Numbered from the stretch's first letter, positions 10,170-19,163 are shown. The stretch is 64,000 bases of DNA from Mycobacterium kyorinense (GCF_002101735.1 NZ_LQPE01000133.1:35237-99236); one strand, 5' to 3'. A program made the numbers and translations. The notes: generated by a model from the sequence alone, not told the origin.

Positions 10170-11143
10170 GACACCCGAATCCTGGGATCCAGCATCGCGT
10201 AGATGACGTCCGAGAGCAGTCCGGCGACCAGAATCGCCGCTCCGGTGAATACCGTGATCGCGACGACGACGTTGGTGTCCTGAGTCGAGATGCCTTGCAC
10301 CACCCAGTCGCCTATGCCGTGCCAGCCGAAGATCTTCTCGACGAACACCGCGCCGACGACCAGGCCGCTCACGCCGTACGCGAACAAGGTGGCCATCGGA
10401 ATCAGCGCGGTCCGCAGGCCGTGCTTGAACAGCGCACGCCGGCGGGTCAGGCCCTTGGCACGAGCGGTCCGGATGAAATCCTCACCCAGCACGTCGAGCA
10501 TCGCGTTGCGCTGGTAGCGACTGAAACCCGCGATCGCTCCCAGCGCGAGCGTCAGAGTCGGCAAAACGATGTGCTGAATGCGGTCGACGATCCTGTCCCA
10601 TGCGCCGCCGAACGGAATCGGCGAGGTCTCGCCGGTGTAGAGGAAAATCCTCACGCCGGTGAGCATGTTGACTCGGAGCCCGGCCAAGATGAGCAGTCCC
10701 GCCAGCACGAACGACGGAATGCTCAGGACGATCAAGGACAGCACGGTGATCACCCGGTCGCTCAGCTGATATTGCCGGATCGCTCCCCAGGCCCCCACCA
10801 CGACGCCGATCACCGTGCCCAGCACAGAGCCGATCACCACCAGGCGCAGACTGACCCCGATCCGCCGCCACAGCTCCTCGGAGACGGGATGGCCGGTCAC
10901 CGTGGCGCCGAAGTCGCCGCGGACCGCGCCGGAAACCCAGTTGGCGTACCGGATGGGTACGGGTTTATCCAGGCCGAGCTCAACGACTTTGGCATGGATG
11001 GCTTCCGGCGGAGGCTGCGGGTGACGCTGGACGAAACTGTCCAGCGGATGAAACGTCACCGACGCCAGGCAGAACGCCAAGAACGACGCCAGCGTCAGCA
11101 GCACGAGATAGTTCAGCAAGCGACGGGCCAAGAAGCGGATCAT
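10166..11143 (-). CDS. oppB: Oligopeptide ABC transporter permease OppB
   Basis: A 325-residue permease starting [16 protein letters not shown], the usual OppB/DppB N-terminus. It has the conserved substrate-facing region ([15 protein letters not shown]) and the EAA loop ([19 protein letters not shown]) that docks on the ATPase. It is the first gene of the oppBCDA operon, all on the minus strand. No obvious consensus promoter was found in the roughly 110 bp between it and the divergent carbonic anhydrase gene. Confidence 0.93.
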   Translation of the reverse strand: MIRFLARRLLNYLVLLTLASFLAFCLASVTFHPLDSFVQRHPQPPPEAIHAKVVELGLDKPVPIRYANWVSGAVRGDFGATVTGHPVSEELWRRIGVSLRLVVIGSVLGTVIGVVVGAWGAIRQYQLSDRVITVLSLIVLSIPSFVLAGLLILAGLRVNMLTGVRIFLYTGETSPIPFGGAWDRIVDRIQHIVLPTLTLALGAIAGFSRYQRNAMLDVLGEDFIRTARAKGLTRRRALFKHGLRTALIPMATLFAYGVSGLVVGAVFVEKIFGWHGIGDWVVQGISTQDTNVVVAITVFTGAAILVAGLLSDVIYAMLDPRIRVS

Positions 11144-11255
11144 GCCGTCCGGCCTCGCCCGTGTCGCATGGGCACAGGGTAAGAGATGTGCGTGCCAACC
11201 GCCGCGAACAGATGCGATCCGACTGATTCGTACCGGTGATCGGCAACGCGCGAAT

Positions 11256-11264
11256 TGTTAGAAT
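11256..11264 (+). promoter_or_regulatory. Candidate extended -10 promoter of the carbonic anhydrase gene
   Basis: TGTTAGAAT at 11256-11264 combines an extended -10 TG with the hexamer TAGAAT, about 47 bp upstream of the GTG start at 11312. The -35 region is poor, as is common with extended -10 promoters. Prediction from sequence only. Confidence 0.4.
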
Positions 11265-11311
11265 CAGCCACCCGAAATGCTCGATCCAGCAAACAATGCA
11301 AGGAGATTGGC

Positions 11312-11803
11312 GTGACGGTTACCGACGACTATCTGGCCAACAACGCCCAATACGCGAGCTCCTTCAACGGCCCGCTGCCGATGCCGCCGAGCAAACACGT
11401 GGCGATCGTCGCATGCATGGATGCCCGCCTCGATGTCTACCGCGCGCTCGGGATCAAAGAGGGCGAGGCGCACGTCATCCGCAACGCCGGCGGCGTCGTC
11501 ACCGACGACGCAATCCGTTCACTGGCGATCAGCCAGCGGTTGCTGGGCACCCGCGAGATCATCCTCATTCACCACACCGACTGCGGGATGCTCACCTTCA
11601 CCGACGACGACTTCAAGCGCGCCATCCAGGACGAGATCGGCATCAAACCCGCCTGGGCCGCCGAGGCCTTCCCGGACCCCGCCGAGGACGTCCGCCAGTC
11701 GCTGCGTCGCATCGAGGCCAACCCGTTCGTCACCAAGCACGAGTCGCTGCGCGGCTTCGTGTTCGACGTCGCCACCGGCAAGCTCGACGAGGTCACCCTC
11801 TAG
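11312..11803 (+). CDS. Beta-class carbonic anhydrase (Rv1284-like)
   Basis: A 163-residue protein from a GTG at 11312, chosen because AGGAG lies 6 nt upstream and the N-terminus (VTVTDDYLANN) matches the M. tuberculosis Rv1284 pattern. An in-frame ATG at 11255 would add sequence with no matching family features. Zinc ligands of beta-carbonic anhydrases are visible: Cys35 and Asp37/Arg39 in CMDARLDVY, then His88 and Cys91 in HHTDCG. It interconverts CO2 and bicarbonate in the cytoplasm. It sits between the divergent opp operon and the sulfate-assimilation genes; a long hairpin follows the stop at once. Confidence 0.93.
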   Translation: MTVTDDYLANNAQYASSFNGPLPMPPSKHVAIVACMDARLDVYRALGIKEGEAHVIRNAGGVVTDDAIRSLAISQRLLGTREIILIHHTDCGMLTFTDDDFKRAIQDEIGIKPAWAAEAFPDPAEDVRQSLRRIEANPFVTKHESLRGFVFDVATGKLDEVTL

Positions 11804-11804
11804 C

Positions 11805-11864
11805 CCGAACAGACGCAGACTCGCACGTTCGGGCACCGAATCGTGCGAGTCTGCGTCTGTTCGG
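11805..11864. terminator. Long perfect inverted repeat / probable terminator
   Basis: Arms 11805-11827 and 11842-11864 are perfect reverse complements over 23 bp. The 14-nt loop contains a nested 5-bp stem (ttcgg...ccgaa). It begins 1 nt after the carbonic anhydrase stop and lies upstream of the cysD promoter. There is no clear T tract, which is usual for mycobacterial terminators. The perfect symmetry also suits a mobile palindromic repeat unit. Confidence 0.7.
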
Positions 11865-11873
11865 CGGGGGCCG

Positions 11874-11903
11874 TTGACAGCTCCGGCCCCATCTCGGTAA
11901 ATT
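11874..11903 (+). promoter_or_regulatory. Candidate SigA-type promoter for cysD-cysNC-cysQ
   Basis: TTGACA at 11874-11879, an 18-bp spacer, then TAAATT at 11898-11903, about 60 bp upstream of the cysD ATG. Just after it are GGTAA and ATCTGGCCAA/TCTAGCCAA repeats that could be regulatory sites. The -35 is a perfect consensus hexamer, so this is the most convincing promoter upstream of the sulfate-assimilation genes. Confidence 0.6.
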
Positions 11904-11964
11904 CACGGTAACGCTCATAAATCTGGCCAATCTAGCCAACTTTACCGGGAATCACGGGAGCCTT

Positions 11965-12894
11965 ATGACAAGCCAAGCAACAGCCGGCCCGACGGCCGGG
12001 CAGTACGAATTGAGCCATCTGCGCTCCCTGGAGGCCGAGGCCATCCACATCATTCGCGAGGTGGCCGCCGAGTTCGAACGCCCGGTGCTGCTGTTCTCCG
12101 GCGGCAAGGACTCGATCGTGATGCTGCACCTGGCGCTCAAGGCGTTCCGCCCGGGCCGGCTGCCGTTCCCGGTGATGCACGTCGACACCGGCCACAACTT
12201 CGACGAGGTCATCGCCACCCGCGACGAGCTGGTCAAGCAGACCGGGGCGCGGTTGATCGTGGCGAAAGTGCAAGACGACATCGACGCCGGCCGCGTCGTC
12301 GAGACCATCCCGTCGCGCAACCCGATCCAGACCGTGACGCTGCTGCGCGCCATCCGCGAGAACAAGTTCGACGCGGCCTTCGGCGGCGCCCGGCGCGACG
12401 AGGAGAAGGCGCGCGCCAAGGAGCGGGTGTTCAGCTTCCGCGACGAGTTCGGCCAGTGGGATCCCAAGGCCCAGCGACCCGAGCTGTGGAACCTCTACAA
12501 CGGCCGCCACCACAAGGGCGAGCACATCCGCGTGTTCCCGCTGTCGAACTGGACCGAGTTCGACGTCTGGTCCTACATCGGCGCCGAGAAGGTCACGTTG
12601 CCGTCGATCTACTTCGCCCACCGGCGCAAGGTGTTCGAGCGCGACGGCATGCTGCTGGCCGTACACCGGCACATGCAGCCCCGCGCCGACGAGGAGGTGT
12701 TCGAAGCGACGGTCCGGTTCCGCACCGTCGGCGACGTCACCTGTACCGGGTGTGTGGAGTCGACGGCGGCGACGGTGGCGGAGGTAATCGCCGAGACGGC
12801 GGTGTCGCGGCTGACCGAGCGGGGGGCGACTCGGGCCGACGACCGGATCTCCGAGGCAGGCATGGAAGACCGCAAGCGGCAGGGGTACTTCTGA
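11965..12894 (+). CDS. cysD: Sulfate adenylyltransferase subunit 2 (CysD)
   Basis: A 309-residue ATP sulfurylase small subunit. The PP-loop SGGKDS is at 45-50, followed by HVDTGHNFDE and the family motif GGARRDEEKARAKERVFSFR. It forms AMP-sulfate (APS) from ATP and sulfate together with CysN. Its TGA overlaps the cysNC ATG (TGATG), so the two are co-translated. The order and length match Rv1285. Confidence 0.95.
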   Translation: MTSQATAGPTAGQYELSHLRSLEAEAIHIIREVAAEFERPVLLFSGGKDSIVMLHLALKAFRPGRLPFPVMHVDTGHNFDEVIATRDELVKQTGARLIVAKVQDDIDAGRVVETIPSRNPIQTVTLLRAIRENKFDAAFGGARRDEEKARAKERVFSFRDEFGQWDPKAQRPELWNLYNGRHHKGEHIRVFPLSNWTEFDVWSYIGAEKVTLPSIYFAHRRKVFERDGMLLAVHRHMQPRADEEVFEATVRFRTVGDVTCTGCVESTAATVAEVIAETAVSRLTERGATRADDRISEAGMEDRKRQGYF

Positions 12895-14738
12895 TGACGA
12901 CATTGCTGCGTATCGCAACGGCCGGCTCCGTCGACGACGGCAAGTCCACGTTGATCGGGCGGCTGCTGTATGACTCCAAGGCCGTTATGGAAGACCAGTG
13001 GGCCTCGGTCGAAGCCACGTCGAAGCAACGCGGCCACGACTACACCGACCTGGCGCTGGTCACCGACGGGCTGCGCGCCGAACGTGAGCAGGGCATCACG
13101 ATCGATGTCGCCTACCGCTATTTCGCCACGCCCAAGCGGAAATTCATCATCGCCGACACGCCCGGCCACGTTCAGTACACCCGCAACATGGTGACCGGGG
13201 CATCCACTGCCCAACTCGCGATCGTGCTCGTCGATGCCCGCCACGGTCTGCTCGAGCAGTCGCGCCGGCACACCTTCTTGGCGTCGCTGCTGGGCATCGA
13301 GCACATCGTGCTCGCGGTCAACAAGATGGACCTGATCGACTGGGACAAGGAAAAATTCGAGGCCATTCGCGACGATTTCCATGCCTTCGCCACGCGCCTC
13401 GATGTGCATGACGTGCTCGCCATACCGATGTCGGCGCTGCACGGCGACAACGTGGTGACCAAGTCCGACAAGACGCCGTGGTACGACGGACCGGCGTTGC
13501 TGTCGCACCTCGAGGAGGTGTTCATCGCCGGTGACCGCAACCTGGTCGACGTCCGCTTCCCGGTGCAGTACGTCATCCGGCCCCAGACCCGCGAGCATCA
13601 CGACTACCGCAGCTACGCAGGCTCGGTGGCCAGCGGGGTGATGCGTCCCGGCGACGAGGTGATCGTGCTGCCGGCAGGTAAGACCAGCCGCATCACCGAG
13701 ATCGAGGGGCCCACCGGGCCGGTGGACGAAGCGTTTCCGCCGATGGCGGTCGCGGTGCGACTCGCCGACGACATCGACATCTCGCGCGGCGACATGATCG
13801 CCCGCACCAGCAACCAGCCGCGCGTCACCCAGGAGTTCGACGCGACGGTCTGCTGGATGGCCGACGGCTCGGCGCTGGAGGCGGGCCGCGAATACCTCGT
13901 CAAGCACACCACCCGCACCACGCGGGCGATCGTCACCGGGCTGGACTACCGCCTGGACGTCAACACGCTGCACCGTGACAAGAGCGCAACGGCGTTGAAC
14001 CTCAACGAACTTGGCCGCATCTCGCTGCGCACCCAGGTGCCGCTGCTGCTCGACGAATACACCCGCAACGCCAGCACCGGGTCGTTCATCCTGATCGACC
14101 CGGCCACCAATGGCACCGTGGCCGCGGGCATGGTGCTGCGCGACGTCGCCGGGCGCACGTCGAGTCCCAACACCGTGCGGCACAAGTCGCTGGTGACCGC
14201 CGAAGACCGGATGGCGCGAGGCCGCACCGTGTGGTTCACCGGACTGTCCGGTTCGGGCAAGTCTTCGGTGGCCATGCTCGTCGAGCGAAAGCTACTCGAA
14301 AACGACGTTCCCGCTTACGTTCTCGACGGCGACAACCTGCGCCACGGTCTGAACGCCGACCTGGGCTTCTCGATGGCCGACCGCGCCGAGAACCTGCGCC
14401 GCCTGGCGCATGTCGCGACGCTGCTCGCCGATTCCGGGCACACCGTGCTGGTGCCGGCAATCAGCCCGCTCGCCGAGCACCGCGAGCTGGCCCGGCAGGT
14501 GCATGCCGAGGCCGGGCTCGACTTCTTCGAGGTGTTCTGCGACACCCCGATCGAGGACTGCGAAAAGCGGGATCCCAAGGGGCTTTACGCGAAGGCGCGT
14601 ACCGGTGAGATCACCCATTTCACCGGTATCGACAGCCCGTATCAGCGGCCCAAGAACCCGGATCTGCGCCTGACACCCGGAATGTCGGTCGACGAGCAGG
14701 CCGAGCGAGTCCTCGACCTGCTCGAGTCGCGCAGGTGA
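12894..14738 (+). CDS. cysN: Bifunctional sulfate adenylyltransferase GTPase / APS kinase (CysNC)
   Basis: The start is the ATG at 12894 (MTTLLRIATAGSVDD), giving 614 residues. The N-terminal half is an EF-Tu-like GTPase: GSVDDGKST (G1), DTPGHVQY (G3) and NKMD (G4). The C-terminal about 180 residues are an APS kinase domain with P-loop GLSGSGKSS, LDGDNLRHGL and the KGLYAKARTGEI segment. The protein drives APS synthesis by GTP hydrolysis and then phosphorylates APS to PAPS. The fusion is standard in mycobacteria (Rv1286). Its stop overlaps the cysQ GTG by 4 bp. Confidence 0.95.
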   Translation: MTTLLRIATAGSVDDGKSTLIGRLLYDSKAVMEDQWASVEATSKQRGHDYTDLALVTDGLRAEREQGITIDVAYRYFATPKRKFIIADTPGHVQYTRNMVTGASTAQLAIVLVDARHGLLEQSRRHTFLASLLGIEHIVLAVNKMDLIDWDKEKFEAIRDDFHAFATRLDVHDVLAIPMSALHGDNVVTKSDKTPWYDGPALLSHLEEVFIAGDRNLVDVRFPVQYVIRPQTREHHDYRSYAGSVASGVMRPGDEVIVLPAGKTSRITEIEGPTGPVDEAFPPMAVAVRLADDIDISRGDMIARTSNQPRVTQEFDATVCWMADGSALEAGREYLVKHTTRTTRAIVTGLDYRLDVNTLHRDKSATALNLNELGRISLRTQVPLLLDEYTRNASTGSFILIDPATNGTVAAGMVLRDVAGRTSSPNTVRHKSLVTAEDRMARGRTVWFTGLSGSGKSSVAMLVERKLLENDVPAYVLDGDNLRHGLNADLGFSMADRAENLRRLAHVATLLADSGHTVLVPAISPLAEHRELARQVHAEAGLDFFEVFCDTPIEDCEKRDPKGLYAKARTGEITHFTGIDSPYQRPKNPDLRLTPGMSVDEQAERVLDLLESRR

Positions 14739-15463
14739 CCGACCACGAGCTGGCGGCGCGGCTGGCCACCCAGGCGGGTCAGCTGCTGCTTGCGGTGCGC
14801 GAGGAATTTGCCGCAGCAACCGGGGCCGAGCGAAAAGCCGCGGGGGACAAGCGGTCCCACGATTTCCTGATGGAGGCCCTGGAGCGCGAGCGGCCCGCTG
14901 ACGCGGTGCTGTCCGAAGAGGGCGCCGACAACCGGGTGCGGCTGAATTCCGAGCGGGTGTGGATCGTCGACCCGCTGGACGGCACCCGCGAGTTCTCCGA
15001 ACTCGGCCGCGAGGACTGGGCCGTGCACGTCGCGCTGTGGCAATCCGGCGAACTCGTCGCGGGCGCCGTCGCGCTGCCCGCGCAGGGCGTCACGCTGGCC
15101 ACACCCGACGTCACATCGCCGTCGCTGCATCCGGGGCCGCCCCGGGTGGTGGTCTCCCGCACTCGTCCGCCGGCGATCGCACTGCAGGCGCGCGACCACC
15201 TCGGCGGCACGCTGGTGGAAATGGGATCGGCCGGAGCCAAAGTCGCCGCGGTCATCCAAGGGCGCGCCGACGTCTACGTTCACGCCGGTGGACAGTACGA
15301 ATGGGATTCGGCTGCACCGGTCGCGGTGGCGCGCGCCGCCGGTCTGCACACCTCGCGGATCGACGGGTCGGCGCTGGCCTACAACCAGAGCGACCCGCTG
15401 CTGCCGGATCTGGTGGTGTGCCGCCCCGAATACGCCGAAGCCGTGCTGGCGGTCACTGGCTAA
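14735..15463 (+). CDS. cysQ: CysQ-type 3'-phosphoadenosine-5'-phosphate phosphatase
   Basis: A 242-residue inositol-monophosphatase-fold protein starting with GTG in the GTGA overlap with cysNC. Metal-binding motifs are clear: LSEEG near residue 65, [10 protein letters not shown] near 80-90, and the C-terminal [16 protein letters not shown]. CysQ dephosphorylates PAP (and PAPS), the by-product of sulfotransferase and PAPS-reductase reactions, so placing it directly after PAPS synthesis makes metabolic sense. In M. tuberculosis the characterised CysQ gene (Rv2131c) is elsewhere, so this coupling is a local difference; whether a second cysQ exists in this genome cannot be seen. Confidence 0.88.
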   Translation: MTDHELAARLATQAGQLLLAVREEFAAATGAERKAAGDKRSHDFLMEALERERPADAVLSEEGADNRVRLNSERVWIVDPLDGTREFSELGREDWAVHVALWQSGELVAGAVALPAQGVTLATPDVTSPSLHPGPPRVVVSRTRPPAIALQARDHLGGTLVEMGSAGAKVAAVIQGRADVYVHAGGQYEWDSAAPVAVARAAGLHTSRIDGSALAYNQSDPLLPDLVVCRPEYAEAVLAVTG

Positions 15464-15500
15464 CCTCGGCGCTTCATGCCGCGGTGGCAGAATCGCCAGA

Positions 15501-15974
15501 ATGCGGATGTCGGCCAAGGCGGAGTACGCAGTGCGGGCGATGGTGCAGCTCGCAACCGCCGACAGCGGCACGCTGGTCAAGACCGAAGACCTGGCGAACG
15601 CCCAAGGGATCCCGCCACAGTTTCTGGTCGACATCCTGTCGGACCTGCGCACCGATCGGCTGGTGCGCAGCCACCGAGGCCGCGACGGCGGCTACGAATT
15701 AGCGCGTCCGGCCACCGAGATCAGCATCGCCGACGTGTTGCGCTGCATCGACGGGCCGCTGGCCAGCGTGCGCGACATCGGTCTCGGCGACCTGCCCTAT
15801 TCCGGTCCCACCGCGGCACTCACCGACGTCTGGCGGGCGCTGCGGGCGAGCATGCGCTCGGTATTAGAGGAAACGACGGTTGCCGACGTCGCCGCCGGCG
15901 CTTTGCCCAAGCACGTCGGTCAACTCGCCGACGCCTATCGCGACCAGGAACGCAAGCGCCACGGCCCGCGATAG
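15501..15974 (+). CDS. Rrf2-family transcriptional regulator (Rv1287-like)
   Basis: A 157-residue Rrf2 protein starting [14 protein letters not shown], with the winged-helix N-terminus and the [17 protein letters not shown] wing. The start at 15501 fits the conserved family N-terminus; longer in-frame extensions run into cysQ. The usual three-cysteine iron-sulfur cluster segment of IscR/NsrR is absent (only one Cys, in RCIDG), so it resembles cluster-free members such as CymR. Its place next to cysD-cysNC-cysQ suggests control of sulfur assimilation or cysteine metabolism, by analogy with CymR. Confidence 0.85.
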   Translation: MRMSAKAEYAVRAMVQLATADSGTLVKTEDLANAQGIPPQFLVDILSDLRTDRLVRSHRGRDGGYELARPATEISIADVLRCIDGPLASVRDIGLGDLPYSGPTAALTDVWRALRASMRSVLEETTVADVAAGALPKHVGQLADAYRDQERKRHGPR

Positions 15975-15981
15975 TTGGCGC

Positions 15982-16371
15982 TCACCCACCCGAGCCGTAG
16001 GGCCGGGTGATGATCTCCAGGAAATGGCCGCCGGGATCTTGGAAGTAGACCCCGCGGCCGCCGTCGTTGTGGTTGATCTCGCCGGGGCGTTTGGCGGCGG
16101 GGTCGGCCCAGTGCTGGATTCCGCGCGATTGGATCTTTCCATAGATCGCGTCGAAGTCGTCCTCGGAGACCAGGAAGGCATAGTGCTGGGGCCGGATGTC
16201 GTCTCCCTCGGCAACGTCGGCGTAGTCGAGGTCGACGCCGTGCTCGAGTTTGACGGTCAGGAATTGGCCGAACGGCACCGGATCGGGCAGCCCGAACAGC
16301 TCGGTGAGAAACTCGGCCGACTCCCGCTTGTCGCGCGCGGCGACGATGGTGTGGTTCAAAGCGATAGGCAT
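15982..16371 (-). CDS. VOC/glyoxalase-family protein
   Basis: From the ATG at 16371 (MPIALNHTIVAARDK), 129 residues. AAGGAGA on the minus strand precedes it, which favours this start over upstream in-frame ATGs. The sequence has the glyoxalase/dioxygenase beta-alpha-beta fold features (HTIVAARDKRESAEF, then YFQDPGGHFLEIITRPY with the metal-ligand type D-P-G-G-H...E). Substrate unknown. It ends 7 bp from the convergent Rrf2 gene. Confidence 0.8.
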   Translation of the reverse strand: MPIALNHTIVAARDKRESAEFLTELFGLPDPVPFGQFLTVKLEHGVDLDYADVAEGDDIRPQHYAFLVSEDDFDAIYGKIQSRGIQHWADPAAKRPGEINHNDGGRGVYFQDPGGHFLEIITRPYGSGG

Positions 16372-16391
16372 CTTGCTTCTCCTTATCTCGG

Positions 16392-16453
16392 CGCGAGCGT
16401 GCGTGTTTGTACGTCGACACGCCGTATCTGATGTCATTCTGTGCACGCTCGCG
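16392..16453. repeat. Interrupted inverted repeat, dispersed-repeat-like (copy A)
   Basis: Arms CGCGAGCGTGC (16392-16402) and GCACGCTCGCG (16443-16453) are perfect 11-bp reverse complements around a 40-nt centre. The centre includes CGACACGCCG. A related, diverged structure lies at 17812-17866. It occupies the gap between two VOC genes and may act as a terminator or be a dispersed intergenic repeat. Confidence 0.55.
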
Positions 16454-16465
16454 GAGGGGTGGCGG

Positions 16466-16888
16466 CTACTTCGGCGCTGTCAGCTCCAACGCGATGTTGT
16501 CCGGGTCGCGGAACTCCAGGATGTACGACGGGCCGATGTCCTTGACCGGCTCGTGATGGACACCGAGCTCATCGAGATGCTTTGCCGCTGCCTCTAATTC
16601 GTCTCTGTCAGCGCACCGGAACGCGATGTGGTCCAAGCCCACGCGGTCCTCGTCGAAACGATCGCTGGCAACCGGCCGTAGCCCGATCAGTGCGCCCCCC
16701 AGGTCGTAGATGACGCCGCCGAACAGAAACCCCAGGCGGCTGCGAGTGGCCTCGTCGGCGTCGTCGGGCAGTTCGATCAAAACCGGCCAGCCGAAGACGC
16801 TCTCGTAAAACTGCCGAGATCGCTCGATATCGGTGACGGTGAGCCGGACATGCGCGATAGAGGTTGCGGTGATGCCCACGCGCGACAT
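16466..16888 (-). CDS. VOC/glyoxalase-family protein
   Basis: From the ATG at 16888 (MSRVGITATSIAHVRL), 140 residues; a GTG at 16879 is an alternative. It has typical VOC features: HVRLTVTDIERSRQFYESVFGWP at the N-terminus, GLDHIAFRCADRDEL in the second module, and LEFRDPDNIALEL at the C-terminus. It is divergent from the luciferase-like gene with only about 18 bp between starts. Substrate unknown. Confidence 0.8.
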   Translation of the reverse strand: MSRVGITATSIAHVRLTVTDIERSRQFYESVFGWPVLIELPDDADEATRSRLGFLFGGVIYDLGGALIGLRPVASDRFDEDRVGLDHIAFRCADRDELEAAAKHLDELGVHHEPVKDIGPSYILEFRDPDNIALELTAPK

Positions 16889-16906
16889 GCTGCCAGAATC
16901 ACGGTC

Positions 16907-17797
16907 GTGCAGATAGGGATGACCATGCCGGTGATGGAACCGGACTTGGACGCACATGTGCTCCGCGACTGGGCGCAGGCGATCGACGAGGGCCCGTTTT
17001 CGTCACTGTGCTGGGGTGAGCGCATCGCATTCGACAACCCCGAGGCCTTGACACTGCTGGGCGCGCTGAGCGCGTGGACCGATCGGGTGCGGTTGGTGAC
17101 GACGGTGATCGTTCCCCAGTTGCACGACCCGGTGATGCTGGCGAAGGCGTTGGCGACCGGCGACATGTTGTGTGGTGGGCGGCTGACGGTCGGCATCGGG
17201 GTAGGCGGCAGGACTGAGGATTATGAAGCCGTCGGCGCGGATCTGGCGACGCAGACGATGCGCGGCATGGCCGAGCGGGTGGAGGTGATGAAGCGCGTCT
17301 GGGCGGGGGAGAAGACCACCGAGTCGGTGCTGCCGGTCGGTCCGGCGCCGCTTCAGCCTGGTGGGCCGCCGCTGCTGGTCGGCACCATCGGCCCGAAGAC
17401 GGTGCGCAGCGCGGCTGCCTGGGCCGACGGGCTGGCCGGCACCACGTTGGACCTCGACGCCGCCAAACAAAACGAGCTGTTCGACGTGGCGCGGACGGCG
17501 TGGGCCGAGGCGGGCAAGCCGAAACCTCACCTGGCGACGTCGTTCTGGTTCGCGCTGGGTGCCGCCGATGACGCACGGCAGCAGATGCATCGGCACCTGC
17601 GCCGCTACATGAACTGGATACCGGCCGAATACGTCGACGCGATGGCGCCGACGACCGGATTTGCGGGCAGCGCCGACGAACTGGTCGCGGTGCTACGGAA
17701 GTTCGACGCGATCGGCGCCGACGAAATTCAGCTCATCCCAACCAGTTCCGACCTGGACCAGCTGCGCCGGGCAGCCGAGGTGGTTGCCGGCATCTGA
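16907..17797 (+). CDS. Luciferase-like (probably F420-dependent) oxidoreductase
   Basis: From the GTG at 16907 (VQIGMTMPVMEPD), 296 residues; ATG at 16919 is an alternative. The family pattern is seen in LCWGERIAFDNPEALTLLGALSAWT, the RLTVGIGVGG loop and GTIGPKTVRSAAAWADG. This is the bacterial luciferase-like TIM-barrel family, whose mycobacterial members mostly use coenzyme F420. The start is so close to a -10-like element (CAGAAT) that the transcript may be leaderless. Substrate unknown. Confidence 0.82.
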   Translation: MQIGMTMPVMEPDLDAHVLRDWAQAIDEGPFSSLCWGERIAFDNPEALTLLGALSAWTDRVRLVTTVIVPQLHDPVMLAKALATGDMLCGGRLTVGIGVGGRTEDYEAVGADLATQTMRGMAERVEVMKRVWAGEKTTESVLPVGPAPLQPGGPPLLVGTIGPKTVRSAAAWADGLAGTTLDLDAAKQNELFDVARTAWAEAGKPKPHLATSFWFALGAADDARQQMHRHLRRYMNWIPAEYVDAMAPTTGFAGSADELVAVLRKFDAIGADEIQLIPTSSDLDQLRRAAEVVAGI

Positions 17798-17811
17798 TCC
17801 CGCCTTGCGGC

Positions 17812-17866
17812 GATTGTGCGGTTTCGTACGCGACACGCCGCCGCCGGCGGATGAATCCGCACACTC
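17812..17866. repeat. Interrupted inverted repeat, dispersed-repeat-like (copy B)
   Basis: Short arms TGTGCGG (17815-17821) and CCGCACA (17857-17863) flank a centre with CGTACGCGACACGCCG. Together with 16392-16453 it shares the ordered blocks GTGCG, TTnGTACG, CGACACGCCG and GCACnCTCG, so the two look like diverged copies of one intergenic repeat. Confidence 0.45.
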
Positions 17867-17899
17867 GGCGCGCCCCTAGATTTGCGGCAAGCTGGATGG

Positions 17900-18997
17900 A
17901 TGTGGGGTAAGAGCGCGAGCACCATCGTGCACGGCCGGTGCCCATTCAATGCGGAAGCGGCTCCCGCCGCGCTGGCCCGCGACGAGATCACCCCGATGGA
18001 CGTCTTCTACTGCCGCAACCACGGGCCGATCCCGGACGTCCCGTCCGACCAGTGGCGGCTGGCAGTCGACGGGCTAGTCGACACCCCGCTCAACCTGTCC
18101 TTCGACGAGCTGAGCAGCACATTTCGTGCGCAGACGGTCGTCGCGACCCTGCAGTGCGCGGGAAACCGTCGGGCCGAGTTCAACGAGATCCGCGAAATCG
18201 TCGGCGAGGATCCTTGGGGTCCGGGGGCGACGTCGACCGCCGAGTGGCGAGGTGTGCGGCTCGCCGACGTACTCGACGCCGCAGGCGTCCGTCGCGTCGA
18301 CGGCTTGCACGTTGCCTTCGCTGCACCAGACGTGTCGCCGCTGGCCCTCCCGGCGCAGCCCTTCGGCGGCTCTATTCCGTTGGCGAAGGCGATGTCGGAC
18401 GAGGTCCTGCTGGTCTGGGAAATGAACCGCCAACCGCTTCCGCGGATCCACGGCGGTCCGGTGCGGGTATTGGTACCGGGGTACATCGGTGCCCGCAGCG
18501 TGAAATGGGTCAGCGCGATCACTGTGCAAGAAACGCCGTCGCACAACTACTTTCAAGCAGTCGCGTATCGAATCCTTCCGGCTGATGCCGATCCGGATAC
18601 CGCCGGACCGGAGGAAGGCATCTCGTTGTCGTCGGTGGCGCTGAATTGCGACATCCTCATTCCGGAGAACTGTGCCGAAGTTCCCGCGGGGCCACTGACC
18701 ATCCGGGGTTATGCCCTTGCCGACGGCGACCACGGCATCGCCCGCGTCGATGTGTCTCTCGACGACGGTCGCACCTGGCGCCAAGCCAAGCTGGAGCCGG
18801 CGCTGAGCCGGTGGGCCTGGCGGCAGTGGTCGCTGACCGTGAACGCCGAGCCGGGACCGCTGACGGTGACGGCTCGCGCGTGGGACACGGCCGGCAACAC
18901 CCAGCCCGAATCGGCGGCATCACTGTGGAACCCCAAGGGCTACGGCAACAACTCCTGGGCCCGGGTGCATACAGAGGTCACACCGAATCGCGGATAG
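17900..18997 (+). CDS. Sulfite oxidase-type molybdopterin oxidoreductase
   Basis: From the ATG at 17900 (MWGKSASTIVHG), 365 residues; a TTG at 17882 is an alternative start. The molybdenum-ligating cysteine is in the family motif TLQCAGNRR (Cys86). The pterin-binding domain continues through VLVPGYIGARSVKWV. A C-terminal Mo-co dimerisation domain follows (VDVSLDDGRTWRQAKL, WSLTVNAE, ARAWDTAGNTQPE). There is no signal peptide and no heme-b5 domain, so it should be cytosolic. It could oxidise sulfite to sulfate, which would fit the nearby sulfur genes, but other substrates are possible in this family. Confidence 0.87.
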   Translation: MWGKSASTIVHGRCPFNAEAAPAALARDEITPMDVFYCRNHGPIPDVPSDQWRLAVDGLVDTPLNLSFDELSSTFRAQTVVATLQCAGNRRAEFNEIREIVGEDPWGPGATSTAEWRGVRLADVLDAAGVRRVDGLHVAFAAPDVSPLALPAQPFGGSIPLAKAMSDEVLLVWEMNRQPLPRIHGGPVRVLVPGYIGARSVKWVSAITVQETPSHNYFQAVAYRILPADADPDTAGPEEGISLSSVALNCDILIPENCAEVPAGPLTIRGYALADGDHGIARVDVSLDDGRTWRQAKLEPALSRWAWRQWSLTVNAEPGPLTVTARAWDTAGNTQPESAASLWNPKGYGNNSWARVHTEVTPNRG

Positions 18998-19020
18998 CCT
19001 TCTGACCTGCGGAAATATGG

Positions 19021-19045
19021 GTGCCCCCGGCAGGATTCGAACCTG
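19021..19045. repeat. Left attachment-site copy (tRNA-Arg 3' end, 25 bp)
   Basis: The 25 bp at 19021-19045 equal the first 25 bp of the 47-bp copies at 27888 and 38506, then diverge. They correspond to the acceptor and T-arm side of the minus-strand tRNA-Arg(CCG). This is the junction between the old host flank (sulfite oxidase side) and element 1. Confidence 0.88.
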
Positions 19046-19163
19046 ACAGGACTTCCGGCGTGGCTGGTTTCTCTAGCTGCGGCTTGTGTGCTCTGAGCTG
19101 CATATTAGGCACGTTCACCACTGCGACAGTATAGGACACTGCCGGATATAGCGGTACAGTCAT

